Below the pieces are notes generated by a model. That model had not been told where the DNA came from. It worked only from the letters and a program-made list of their open reading frames with translations, and made no database searches. From positions 558,001 through 622,000 of the forward strand of contig JAESUZ010004533.1 of the NCBI GenBank assembly GCA_017311185.1: DNA of 64,000 nt, written 5' to 3'. This document shows positions 33,301 to 43,905 of the stretch, piece after piece. The stretch comes from Proteles cristata cristata. Lineage: Eukaryota > Chordata > Mammalia > Carnivora > Hyaenidae. Position numbers and translations under genes: made by a program. Positions within the stretch are counted from its first letter, which is position 1, and each line of letters opens with the position of its first letter.

Positions 33301-33660
33301 ACTAACAGATTTTGAAGCTATTTATTTGAGTTGATAAAAGAACATTTTAAGAAATAAAACAAAAATCTAAAGCAATCCTCTGTAATATTTACAGGTATGT
33401 ATCAATGTAGTAAAATTAAAATGTTACTAAATATGGGCGAGATTCATAACATAGTGTCTGACTCTAAGGGGAGAGAGGAAGGAATGGGATTTAGGAAGTA
33501 TAAATGGCTCCGTCTATAACTGTTTTAAAATAAAAAAATCTGAAGCCAATATGACAAAATGTTGTTTATTTTGGATGGTGGGTACATAGGTGTTACAATA
33601 TTTTCCTTTGCACTTTTTGTACATTACAATAAATGATTGAATATAAAATGCCCCCAACCC

Positions 33661-34179
33661 ACAGAAGCAGTCAGTAAAAATTTTGCCATTGCTGCTGTCA
33701 TTGCTCTAGCGGTTCTATTTACCTCTTGGCCCCTAGCAGCCTTAAGTAGATGTCAGCCTGCCTGACTCCAGTCCTGGCTGGATTTCACCTCAGCGTTAGC
33801 TCTGCTGAACTATTTGACATGGAGGGATTTGGAGTTTTGAGCCTAACTTTGTTACTGAAATTAAATTCCATGACAACCGCTTGATTGTTAGCTAAGTTCT
33901 AGTTCTCATGCATAATTTAGGTAAATTGCTAGTAAAGAATTTCTTTTGATTACTTTTAATATCTAAATTGTACTAGGACTTTTAAATAGACTCCATTTGA
34001 AGTCCTACATGGAAAGGTAAATATGTCTTTCTAAGCTTGTTTACTCTAGGGCAAGGCTTGTCAAATCATCCAGACTGATCTCTTGCAGGCAGACAGAGTT
34101 GAACGGAGGGTAGGCTGCCCTTTGGGTCCTGGGGAATGGGAAATCTTCAACTCTTGAGCTTGCTTCTGCTTCAGAGATA

Positions 34180-34182
<3 letters not shown>
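33661..34182. other. Unassigned sequence
   Basis: I see nothing assignable between the old L1 tail and the GT repeat. Confidence 0.4.

Positions 34183-34229
<47 letters not shown>
34183..34229. repeat. (GT)n microsatellite
   Basis: This is an uninterrupted GT run of about 23 units. The apparent Cys-Val frame running through it at 34136-34405 is an artefact of the repeat. Confidence 0.98.
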
Positions 34230-34231
<2 letters not shown>

Positions 34232-34714
34232 CATGGCACCCCAGGGGGTAATTTCAGAGGCATGTCAATGGCTCTGGGAACAGATGCCCTCCTGTGCAGG
34301 TGCTGTTGGTTAGTTGGGAATTTCCTCTCCCCACAGTGCCATCATGTCATCACAGAACCACTGTGTGCATCTCTACCCCTGAGCAAGGGGTTGGGCCTGG
34401 CTTGAGAAAGTTAGGTCCTAAGAAGAGTTTAAAAAAATAATTTAACACGACATGAAAAAAGTAAAGAAAAGAAATCAAGTTTGTCTTTTGTACCCTCCAA
34501 TTCCCTTTTCAGGACACTGTGCCCTTTCTCTTGCAACTTCTTGGCCACGGTGCTTCCAGAATCCCAGTGCCTCACTGTGCCCCACGTTACCCGGAGTCTC
34601 CTTCAAGTGACTCCAGAGCCATCTATTTGTAATGGGCTTTATCTTTAAAATTAATTTTTTGTTTCCGTTTCCACAACCTTATTTCCCCTTGCCCCTCCCC
34701 ATTTTATCTCAATC
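34230..34714. other. Unassigned sequence
   Basis: I see nothing assignable here. Confidence 0.4.
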
Positions 34715-35025
34715 AAAACTGTTGCCCCTGTGTCTTTATACCTGCTATTTCTTTGCTCTTCTGCCTGGATAGAATACGCTTCCTTGCTTTCTGTACTCCA
34801 CTTGGCCAGGCTCCAACCTGTTGTGATCCTATTACTTAACCTGCAGCCACTTATTCTTCTCAGTCTCTGCTCTGGAAGCTCTTTATACATAATCTCTATT
34901 ACCACATCTCACACATGGTGCTATAATTGCTTGTTGATGCATTTAATTTCCTCTTCAAAGGTAGAGAATACATTTCATTAATTTGTGTTTCTCCAGCAGA
35001 TGGCATAGTGCCCTATTATGGGCAC
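34715..35025 (+). mobile_element. L2 LINE 3' end
   Basis: L2 order: 'tttatacctgctatttctttgctcttctgcctgg' in parts, 'tcaaaggtagagaatacattt' and 'agatggcatagtgccctattatgggcactgaatga'. It leads directly into a TGAA tetranucleotide run, as L2 tails do. Confidence 0.7.
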
Positions 35026-35085
35026 TGAATGAATGAATGAATGAATGAATGAATGAGTGAATGAATGAATGAGTGAATGAATGAG
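35026..35085. repeat. (TGAA)n microsatellite on an L2 tail
   Basis: About fifteen tetranucleotide units continue the TGAATGAA end of the L2, with two TGAG variant units. It probably expanded from the natural L2 terminal repeat. Confidence 0.95.
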
Positions 35086-35681
35086 AGAACAGAAACTTCC
35101 ATTTTATCAATATCAGGGAAACAGTGATAAATTCTGAACTGAGATGATACTGGTTTGGGGAAGACTGGGTGTCATATATTTCAGCCCTCTCTTCCTAAAT
35201 ACAACACTGTACTGGTATTATAAGTGGAAGTTAAATGAAATGCCTCAGCCTCCTCCCTCCTACGGAGCAACTTTGCCCTGAAACCTGCTGATCCCAGCCC
35301 TCTCTGCCCTATTTTCTTTCTCTGATTTTGGGGTTCACTCTGGATTCTGGGGACTTCAGAAGAGCCTCATTGTGACTTTCTCCTCTGGGTAATTTACCCC
35401 CTCCTTACCTGACCATAGACATGCAAATTACAGTCATTTACAGGAACTACTTCCATTTATTATTAACCACCATGAAACTAATTCAATATGTGTGTAATTA
35501 TTTATTCCTGTGATATGAACTGAACATCTACTCTCAGTCACTATGCTTGGTAATGAAAGACTGGATTTGCCTGGCAGCTTAATTTGGTTGCATTTTGGTT
35601 TTGATTTGAATATGGCAAATTCTCTATTCATGCACACTTTTTTGTGTGTGTTCTGTTCCTCACATAGATAGCTTATAGCTT
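35086..35681. other. Unassigned sequence
   Basis: No gene is supported. A 189-codon minus frame (35434-36003) overlaps this stretch, but it also crosses a CAAA repeat and a retroposed L1 fragment, so I treat it as chance. Confidence 0.5.
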
Positions 35682-35714
35682 TAAACAAACAAACAAACAA
35701 ACAAACAAACAAAC
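35682..35714. repeat. (AAAC)n microsatellite
   Basis: There are about eight AAAC units. They create a repeating LFVC peptide in the opposite-strand frame. Confidence 0.96.
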
Positions 35715-35767
35715 TGGCATTTTGATTTTCTATCCAGAGGAAGTCAGGCTCAAAATGTGTGGGCTGA

Positions 35768-35860
35768 ACTGCTAGGAATTTACCCAAGGGATATAGAAAT
35801 GCTGAGGCACAGGAGCACATGTACCCCAATGCTGGTATACAAAAAAATAAAAAATAAAAA
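35768..35860 (+). mobile_element. Tiny internal L1 ORF2 fragment retroposed with poly(A)
   Basis: About 73 bases match sense-strand L1 ORF2 ('gctaggaatttacccaaggg', 'gaaatgctgaggcacagg', 'gtaccccaatgctgg'). The equivalent of these bases is at about 36500-36575 in reverse in the neighbouring L1. A 20-base A-rich tail follows directly. The insert is flanked by the exact 16-bp duplication AAAATGTGTGGGCTGA at 35752-35767 and 35861-35876. Because its 3' end is inside ORF2, not at the L1 3' UTR, the template was a prematurely polyadenylated or partial RNA. Confidence 0.93.
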
Positions 35861-36022
35861 AAAATGTGTGGGCTGAGTGAGTCTGTGTAATTTTGGGTCC
35901 AAAGCCCAAACACCACCTTTGATCTTCCCACTCCAGGGCTAGCCAAACTAGGTTGTACCACCTGTAGCTCCTTCCTTTGGAAGCTCCTCAGCAGGATCAT
36001 CATGATCTTTCTTTACATTTTT

Positions 36023-37185
36023 TTTCTTTTTTCTTTTATTTATTTATTTATTTATTTATTTATTTTACAAATAGTTTATTGTTAAATTAGTTTCCACATA
36101 ACACCCAGTGCTCATCCCCACGAGTACCCTCCTCCATGCCCATCACCCCTCCCCCCACATCCATCAGTCCTCAGTTTTTGTCAGCATTCAAGAGTCTCTC
36201 ATGGTTTGCCTCTCCCTTTCCCCCACCATTTCCCCCGTTCTTCTCCCCCTTGTTCCTCAGGTAAGTTCCTCCTAATCCTCCTATACGTGCAAACATATGA
36301 TATTTGTCCTTCTCTGCCTGACTTATTTCGCTCAGCATAACACCCTCAAGGTCCATCCATGTTGCTACACATGGACAGATTTCATTGTTTCTCATTGCCA
36401 TGTAGTATTCCATGGTATAGATAAACCACATCTTCTTGATCCATTCGTCTGTTGATGGACACTTAGGCTCTTTCCATGTTTTGGCTATTGTTGAGAGTGC
36501 TGCTATGAACATTGGGGTACGTGTGCTCCTATGTCTCAGCATTTCTATATCCCTTGGGTAAATTCCTAGCAGTGCTACTGCTGGATCATAGGGGAGTTCT
36601 ATTTTTAATTTTTTGAGGAACCTCCACACTGTTTTCCAGAGGGGCTGTACCAGTTTACATTCCCACCAACAGTGTAGGAGGGTGCCCGTTTCTCCACATC
36701 CTCGCCAGCATCTCGTGTTCTCTGATTTACTCATTTTAGCCACTCTGACTGGCGTGAGGTGGTATCTCAGTGTGGTTTTGATTTGTATTTCCCTGATGAG
36801 GAGGGATGCTGAGCATCGTTTCATGTGTCTGTTGGCCATCTGGATGTCCTCTTTGGAGAAGTGTCTGTTCATATCTTCTGCCCATTTCTTTACTGGGTTG
36901 TTTGTTTTTTGGGTGTGGAGTTTGGTGAGTTCCTTATAGATTCTGGATATCAACCCTTTATCTGATATGTCGTTTGCAACTATCTTTTCCCATTCCGTTG
37001 GTTGCCTATTAGTTTTGTGAGTTGTTTCCTTTGCCATGCAGAAGCTTTTAATCTTGATGAAGTCCCAATCGTTTATTTTTGCTCTTGATTCCTTTGCTTT
37101 GGGAGATGTGTCAAGTAAGAGGTTGCTGCGGTGGAGATCAAAGAGGTTGTTTTCTGCTTTCTCCTCTAGGGTTTTGATGGTTTCC
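36023..37185 (-). mobile_element. 5'-truncated L1 with open ORF2 end
   Basis: This is a young-looking L1 in reverse: (TTTA)n tail complement at 36035-36064, 3' UTR to about 36170, then the ORF2 C-terminal coding region up to the truncation point. It is flanked by the duplication TTCTTTACATTTTT at 36009-36022 and 37186-37199. It is a truncated copy and cannot move by itself. Confidence 0.93.
36171..37185 (-). pseudogene. LINE-1 ORF2p C-terminal remnant
   Basis: ORF2p is the L1 endonuclease/reverse transcriptase. This copy keeps only the part downstream of the catalytic reverse-transcriptase core. The open frame runs 354 codons from an ATG at 37233-37235, but its first 16 or so residues come from flanking DNA and the target-site duplication. 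L1 sequence begins at about residue 17. Visible landmarks are [16 protein letters not shown] near 126-141, and the Cys-rich motif C176-x3-C180-x7-H188-x4-C193 inside [18 protein letters not shown]. These are followed by [18 protein letters not shown] and a WFIYTMEYY block. A Gly/Lys-rich tail ends at the stop at 36171-36173. The lack of a stop or frameshift suggests recent insertion. There is no endonuclease or catalytic FADD-type motif, so no enzyme activity is expected. Confidence 0.9.
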
Positions 37186-37235
37186 TTCTTTACATTTTTA
37201 ATTTGGGTAGGTAGCAAGTTTGTTTTTTTTTTCAC

Positions 37236-37720
37236 AAAAACTTTAGTAGTACTTTGCAGGACAGTTCTCTTCCATGTGACCAGAATTTTTCAGTCAGTGG
37301 GGTCTGACTTCATTGATTTTTTACTTTACAGAGCATGGAACAATATTTGTGTTTGAGGGGGAGCAAGAATGTCCTATAGCTTCACACAGTAACCAAACTG
37401 GAAAACTGGTTCATTCAGTGGAAGTTTCTGTGGTCATTTATGTTGTCTGAAATAAAGTCCTTCCGGGACTATCTAGAGCTATGTAGGTCGTCCAGTGTGG
37501 ACAGCCATGAAATGCACTTCTCAGATTTCCAGATGTAAGGAATGTAATAAACTGACAAATTCAACAGCTGTGCTGTGAAATCCAGCACTAATGCTCTCTT
37601 GAGTATTTCTCAGCCAGTGACTGAAGATGGCAGGGGTACCAAACCATCTCGTTTTGGGGAGATATAGTACTATTCTATGACCTTGCCAAACTTGCCTTAG
37701 ACCTATACTACTGGCTCAGA
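37236..37720. other. Unassigned sequence
   Basis: I see nothing assignable here. Confidence 0.4.
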
Positions 37721-37812
37721 CTTTCCTTCCTTCCTCCCTCCCTCCCTCCCACCTACCCTCTCTCCATCTCTCCCCCCTTCTCTCCCTCCTCTCCCTCCCT
37801 CCCTTTCTCCTT
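37721..37812. repeat. Polypyrimidine tract with minus-strand G4 motif
   Basis: An almost pure C/T stretch. CCC runs at 37736-37738, 37740-37742, 37744-37746 and 37748-37750 with single-T loops make a perfect G-quadruplex motif on the minus strand. The whole tract could also form a triplex. Confidence 0.9.
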
Positions 37813-37894
37813 TACTCAGAGTCAGACCAGTTTTGTGGGTTCATGGTTCTTCCAGCTCCCTCTTCCTTTCCTCTCATAAGGGTTTCCTATAATG

Positions 37895-38505
37895 TATGAG
37901 TTTGCTAGGGCTGCCATAACCAATACTACAGACTTAAACAACAGCTTAAACAACAGCAATTTATTTTCTCACAATTTTGGTGGCTGGCAGTCTAATACCA
38001 AGGTCTAGGAAAGGTTGCTTTTACCTGAGGCCTCTCTCCTTGGCTAGGAGATGGCCATCTTCCTCCTGTGTCTTCAGGTGGTCTTGGCTTCTGTGTCTGT
38101 GTTATGGTTTCCTCTTTTTAAAAAATATTTTTAAATGTTTATTTTTGAGAGAGAGAGAGACTGCATACGAGTTGGGGAGGGGCAGAGAGAGAGGGAGACA
38201 CAGAATCTGAAGCAGCCTCCAGGCTCCAAGCTTGTCAGCACAGAGCCCAGTGCAGGGCTTGCTCAAACTCAACAAGTGGTAAGGTCATGACTTGACCTGA
38301 AGTCTGACATTTAACTGACTGAGCCACCCAGGAGCTCCTGGATTCCTCTTTTTACAATTATATATATATTATATAGTTATAATATTGGATTAAGACCCAC
38401 CCTCTTGACCCTGTTTTAACTGAGAGAACCTCTAACCGCTTTAAAACTTTTTAATGTCTTTGAAGACCCTATATCCAAATTAAAATGTAATAGGTATATT
38501 AATAT
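37895..38505 (-). mobile_element. MLT1-type (ERVL-MaLR) LTR split by a CAN-SINE
   Basis: Reverse MaLR LTR landmarks: 'gtttgctagggctgccataac', 'aacaacagcaatttattttctcacaattttgg' in parts, 'gaggcctctctccttggc', 'tcctgtgtcttcaggtgg', then after the SINE 'tattggattaagacccaccc' and 'gaagaccctatatccaaatt'. The two halves are contiguous once the SINE and its duplication are removed. Confidence 0.9.
38121..38339 (-). mobile_element. CAN-SINE inside MLT1 LTR
   Basis: Reverse copy with 'gttggggaggggcagagagag', 'gtcagcacagagcccag' and 'gagccacccaggagctcc'. The flanking duplication is GGTTTCCTCTTTTTA (38106-38120) and GGATTCCTCTTTTTA (38340-38354). Confidence 0.95.
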
Positions 38506-39185
38506 GAAAAAAAGAGTTCTTTAAAAGCTTGAATATCTTCTGTATCACAGAAAACCATTTTTTTTTCTACCTGGACTGGAATGTCCTTCTACCAAATTCA
38601 TATTCTAGATTTTCTTTAAGGCTAACTTCAAAACCCACTTTCTTAATTTAACCTTTATATTTTGGCTTATTGTTGCAAATCCCCTCATCTTTCTATAAAT
38701 CATGTGTACTGTAATCTTATTACATGTTGTCTTGGATTTTTCTCAAGTGGTTTCAGATATATGTGTCAACTCTGGTCCTTATAGTGAGATTATCAATTTC
38801 CAGGCATCTTGCGCTTTGTTATTTAGATGATAAGGAAAAAACAAAAAGAGTATAAGATATGGTTCCTGTCAATGTCTCCCATAATGTTGGAAATTGTGAG
38901 CAGCAAATCTTGAGGCCCAACTGACAGGAAGCAATTTTTAGCATGCAAATCAAATGCAATTATGCAATTTATAATAAAATTATATATATATATGTATACT
39001 ACTATGCTAGTTATTTTGCATATGGTAATTAGTCATAAATGGCAAATATATTTCATATATAACTGTAATTGCCATTTCTTTTACACAGTCAAACCATGTT
39101 TTCAGTTTTTCTTCATTAATTTTTAGGCCTATATTAAAAGCATCAGAGTTGGCAGTTTTTTGCTGATATTAAAGTGCAATTTTAA
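38506..39185. other. Unassigned AT-rich sequence
   Basis: No gene or named repeat is seen. A short TA run occurs at 38979-38994. Confidence 0.4.
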
Positions 39186-39222
39186 ACACGCGCGTGCACA
39201 CACACACACACACACACACACA
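39186..39222. repeat. (CA)n with CG core, alternating purine-pyrimidine
   Basis: ACACGCGCGTGCAC leads into an uninterrupted CA run. All 37 bases alternate purine and pyrimidine, the pattern most prone to Z-DNA. Confidence 0.93.
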
Positions 39223-41061
39223 GTTGGAATTCAGCATCTGTCTATCCATGGTTCCTTGGGATATTTGTGCTCTGCTGGACTGAGCTACTAATGCTTTAGA
39301 ATTTGCTTCTGCAAGCCTAAGTCTGCCTTTCTGTCCCCTCATTTATAAGGTCCTGATCACCCCTGCTCCTTGCTGATTTCTGTGCACTATCGAAGTTGCG
39401 AGGCATAAAACTTTGAAGCTGAGGCTTGGGCTGGTGGATGTCACAGAAAGTCATACTTTGGAAAAAAGGAAGTGGGGGTAGGAGTGAGGGGTTGGTTAGG
39501 ATGCCATTTAAGATCGTGGCATGCAGTGGGGGCACAGACATAGCACGGCAGACTGAAAAGACCATCTTTTCACACTCTTTGGGCAGAAAGGGAAGAAGTG
39601 GGGCTGTGGGTGTGGGAACTTGGATGGGTGGGAGGCCTGGGTGTCTGCCTCCATGACAGGGGCTTGGAAAACTCAGTGACTTCTCATTCTGATGGGCTTC
39701 AGCAAGTCTTGGGATGCAACTCCAGGGGCCTTGTGCATTTACTCAAGCAAGGATTTGTTCCCTATAATCCATGGACTATGGTCCATCTTCAGATATTCAA
39801 GAATTCCTAGATATGTACTCAAACATGTTAGATAGGAGTATATATTTTTCTTGAGAGAAGATCTATGTATTTACCAAAGGGGGTCTATGACTCAAGAAAT
39901 GCTTAAAAATTACTTCACCATCATGTAAAATAATTTTTCAAATTTTTGAGCAGATGATGCTGGGGGTTATGTGGGGGGAGACATGAAAGCACAAATATTT
40001 GGGATGGAGAGGTTGAGAGAAGCAAAGGGCTAAGTATTCTCTCTTCTCTCTGTTGGTTTATACTTTCATTTGTCTATTTTAAATTAAAAGCAGGAGAAAA
40101 ATAATAGAAAGAGTAAATGTGGGGCATTAAGTAGGATCTGGAACAAGATAAAGATGAATGTAAAATTTGTTACTCATTTAGGATAGGTCACAAATTCAGC
40201 TCTAACAAAACAAAAAAAAAAAAAAGGAAGCTTTGTTAGCTAAAAATGCCATGGGGTCAATAAGAAAAGATAGAACAATTGCTTTGGAATAGTTCTGTCC
40301 TTGGTACTAAGACCAGACAGGATTCTCCCCCAAGAATCTTCAATGAAGGGGACTCTGCGGTGTAAAAGTGTCTTCACCTCCTCTTAATTGTGGACCCATA
40401 ATTGAATCCCAAAGTGTTGGCTATTTGGCAAGTTGTCATTTGGCTTGATCAATAACAGAGTCAACTTTGCAGCTCTATAATGGGCCAGTACTATGAGGGT
40501 CCAACTGCCCAATTCTTTGCTGCTCTTGCTTGTAAAGTTGAAGTAGACTTTCTAGCATATAAAGAGTATATATGCTTCAAGCAGTCCTGTCATATAAAGA
40601 ATTCCTTCCACCTAGTTGTTGAGACATATTGGGTAGCTATAGATTTGCATTAAGATTATAGATTCTATGTTAACACTCATACACTTTAACAACAATGCTG
40701 GGGAAAAGGTAAACATCTTAGGAAAACTGAGGAGGCTTTGTTAGAATCTGTCCCTAAACAGAAAGCTACCCTACTTTGAGGGATCCAAGAGAGGCTTACT
40801 GTTTGTATCATCATAAGCAAGTTCCTTAACTTCTCTAGGCGTGAGTTTCTAATACATTAGATATAGGTATTAGAACTGCTGCTATACTGAGTGAAATAAA
40901 GCATAGAACACTGGACAACTGGTAGATATCATTTTTTATTTAACTGATTGCAAAAAAACCCAGCTGGAACAGCGTAACAGATGCATTGGACCAAATCTCA
41001 AAGACCTTAATAATCTTTGTAGTAGGTGATACAAAATATATACTGATAAATACAGAGCAAG
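39223..41061. other. Unassigned sequence
   Basis: No gene or named repeat is supported. At 39317-39656 two frames overlap on opposite strands over a less AT-rich patch, but without recognisable motifs. A poly(A) run occurs at 40210-40224. Confidence 0.4.
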
Positions 41062-41078
41062 CCAGCAGTTTGTAATTT

Positions 41079-41158
41079 ATTTTTATTTATTTATTAAAAA
41101 AAATTTTTTTTAAATGTTTTATTCACTTCTGAGAGAGAGACAGCATGAGCAGAGGAGG

Positions 41159-41212
<54 letters not shown>

Positions 41213-41341
41213 CCAAAACAGGCTCCAGGCTCTGAGCTAGCTGTCAGCATAGAGCCTGAAATGGGGCTCAAACCCACGAACCGTGAGATCATGACCTGAG
41301 CCGAAGTCGGACGCTTAACCGACTGAGCCACCAAGGCACCC
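41079..41341 (-). mobile_element. CAN-SINE with exact 17-bp duplication
   Basis: Reverse copy with B-box complement 'ggctcaaacccacgaacc' and head complement 'gagccaccaaggcaccc'. It has the 'gagctagctgtcagc' variant. It is flanked by identical CCAGCAGTTTGTAATTT at 41062-41078 and 41342-41358. The CT tract of the SINE has grown into a (GA)n run on the plus strand (41162-41210). Confidence 0.97.
41162..41210. repeat. (GA)n microsatellite inside a SINE
   Basis: About 24 GA units. They replace the normally short CT-rich part of the SINE and are likely to vary in length between individuals. Confidence 0.97.
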
Positions 41342-41358
41342 CCAGCAGTTTGTAATTT

Positions 41359-41694
41359 GATGCTCCAATATCTGGCATAAAGAGCAGAGGAAGTTAGAAA
41401 AGGGGAATAACCACCAAGTTGTTAGGGAATGCTTCACGGAAGGTGTGGCATATGAAATGGAAGTGGAAAAGACTCCAGTGGACAGAGCAGAGTAGAGAAG
41501 CTGTCTGATAGGTAGGCAGGCATAACAGTGTCAACATGGGAAACCATGTGTCTCCTTTGGGGGCAGCGCTTAACTAACCTTATTTATAGGGCCTTCCAGA
41601 CAGGATGAAACAAGGAACACTTAAATGTGACAAATTCCCATCACACCACAAAGGCAACTTGCCAGGAGCCATGCCATTGATTGATTCCACACAC
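41359..41694. other. Unassigned sequence
   Basis: 41400-41520 is weakly like the antisense L2 segment with 'gggaaggcttc…gaggtg'. Otherwise nothing is assignable. Confidence 0.35.
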
Positions 41695-41850
41695 TATCTA
41701 GACCCTAAGGCTGGACAAGGTAGAAGATGGGTAGAAAGTTGCTCCTGCCTTTTGAGGAGCTTAGTGTTTAGTGAGAGAGAATAGTCTTGTAAATAAGTAA
41801 TTACCCTGCAGAGTGTAGAAATCGGAAGTGAATGCTGTGGATGACGGCTC
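41695..41850 (-). mobile_element. L2-like fragment, reverse
   Basis: 'gctcctgccttttgaggagcttagtgtttagtg', 'taaataagtaattac' and 'gaatgctgtggatg' in order resemble antisense L2 near its 3' end. Confidence 0.5.
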
Positions 41851-43704
41851 CAAGTGGCCAAAGAGGATATGGGAAAGCAGTGTCCAGCAAAGTGACCAGC
41901 CAATCAAACAAGTCAGTCAATCACTTGGTTAATGTAGGCAAACAACATGGGCTTGAGTAAATGTTTCACTAAATTGACTGACTGCTTGAGTGCATCAGCC
42001 TAATCAAGTGTTTGCTGGCATCATATAGACATAACCTTAACAATGCAAATATTATTATAATCTCTTGCCTTTGAAATGATTTGATAGGACTTTCCAAAGA
42101 ATCTAGGCTCATAGAGTTGTCTGATCTTATTTTGACTTTCTGCCCCCATGGCAAGAAGAGAATTATTTTTTATGGAGTATCACTCACTGTCTAAAATACA
42201 GCTCTGCAAATATTTCCAACATTGACATTATTTCTATGACTTAAAAAGTTGGTGTTGAAATCTTTTTTTGAAGGCAAAAATTCTTTGCCTGGCTGTTCAC
42301 TGGGAACTGATCTAAACGGAACTGCTTTAGTTTATGAGCTTAACCACCTTTCTAGGTTTGCTTTTAAACCTCTGCAGATATATTGTTTTCCATGTCCACC
42401 CTAACCAAGGACTTTTAAAATGACTTGAGTGAAGTTCAGTTTTATGGACTTTCCTACAGTAGGGCTATTTTTAGGATGGAAAGCAGGATATTTAGTTCTT
42501 TTCTCTACCAAAAAAATAAAACAAAACAATTTTGTCTCCATGATCCACTCTACAGAAGTGTTCAAGGTTATTTGAGGGATAGAATGAGTGCAATTTTGTT
42601 TTTATTCCCTGAAGCTTGTACCATACACCACACAGTGAAAACAGTGGATTTGTAGAAGGTCACAAGTGTACCTCGATGACGTAGATTGTGTAGCCGATTT
42701 TGCAATTTGACCGTGCAGACTCATGGTCACTACATAGTGAACAACAAGCACAACTAGACAGCTTATCATTTAGGGTTGATATGGAAAGGGAAAGAAGGCA
42801 CAGGGAGAATGAGGGTTAGGATAGCAGAGTGACAGTTGGTTCTATAGTAAGAGAGTGGCTTTATCTCTTAAGTTTCTTTGAGGGGCAATGTGTGGTAGGC
42901 TCAGATTACAGGGTCTCTACTAGGGGCCTTTGTCTCACCATCTTTGTGATCACACTAAATCTATTAAGGGATTATAAACTCAAGTGACAATAAAGGTGGG
43001 GCCAGATTACATAAATGCATCGCATCAGGCCAGGTGTGATATAATACAACAGGGAATAGTATTGCCTTTGGCAAACTGGGAAACAGATACTCATTTGTGT
43101 GGAACAATTAAGACTTTACTGCAGGCTGATTTTGACCACTGAGCATTACCAGTTTGCAAGTCTTGAATTAAAATGTGCGGGAAGAAAATATATTCATATT
43201 TCACTGGTGAAGAGATGTGCAAATTAATTATGCAATGGTGTTCCTGTGTAGTTTGCCTTCTGTGTCCATCTCCAATTTGATTAACGAAATGAGGAGACAG
43301 TGGATAGGGATATTCCATCTTGGAGATTCAGAATTTTCATTCTCTCAAGAAACTATTCCATTAGACCATAGCAATGAATCTTCCAAGCTGTAAGTTTTGT
43401 TGTGTGTCTTCTAGACAGCATAATTTGTGATGCACAGTTAGTGCTTATGGGGAAATAATTGAGTAGATTAAAAGCAATGTGTTTATACATGTGATTTTAG
43501 CTTTCATTATTAATGAGTCTATTCTTTTTAATGTATGTGTCCAGAATTTATATCAGAGAGGATTGTTCTGTGGGTCATCAGTACTATATTTTTTAAAACC
43601 TAGAGGTTGTGATTTAATGTTTAGGAAGTCCCTTCTAGCTAGAGGTCTGTGGGAGAAATGTGCATATTTTTTTTATAGTCAATAAAATGCCGTGATTATG
43701 CATA
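41851..43704. other. Unassigned sequence
   Basis: No gene or named repeat is seen. A small CpG-bearing patch at 42670-42720 includes GATGACGTAG, a CREB/ATF-like word. Confidence 0.4.
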
Positions 43705-43905
43705 TGGGTTTTAGAACAGAAAGCCCAACTTCCCAAGTTTTGAATTCTGCTTCTAGCATTTCTGACATAGAATACTTTGAGCAAATTATTTAACCTCCTA
43801 AATTTTAAGCTTCCTTATCTATAAAATGGTGTTTTTGTAAGGCTTAAATGAGATAGTATAGATAAATAACTAAATCAGTCTATGGTCCATAAGAATTCAA
43901 AAAAT
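43705..43905 (+). mobile_element. MIR SINE, forward
   Basis: MIR order: 'ttttagaacagaaagccc', 'gagcaaattatttaacctcc', 'ttccttatctataaaatgg' and 'taaggcttaaatgagatag'. Confidence 0.8.

Larger units (their letters stand above)
30570..33660 (+). mobile_element. Ancient L1 (L1M-type) ORF2 to 3' UTR relic
   Basis: ORF2-like landmarks appear in order in separate blocks. They are 'atttatgattaaaaaagaaaagctcc' and 'ccttaacttgataaagagtatcta' (30590-30670), 'gagtttgcaaggctgctggacataaaatcaa' (31141-31171), 'atatgccagaaatagcccatta' (31423-31444), 'ccttaggaataaatgtaag', 'accacttaacttttatctgattgg', 'cctctttggagagtaatttgataatatct', and an L1M 3' UTR-like end at 33300-33660. The frame is destroyed throughout. 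The relic is interrupted by two CAN-SINEs, a MIR and an L2-like fragment. Confidence 0.7.

Noticed and set aside
34136..34405. Cys-Val repeat protein frame
   Set aside because: It is the translation of a GT microsatellite, with no supporting coding context.
35434..36003. 189-codon minus frame that looks like a membrane protein
   Set aside because: The frame runs through the CAAA microsatellite (giving repeating LFVC), through a retroposed L1 piece with its A-tail, and ends near an L1 target-site duplication. Its length is an accident of inserted repeats.
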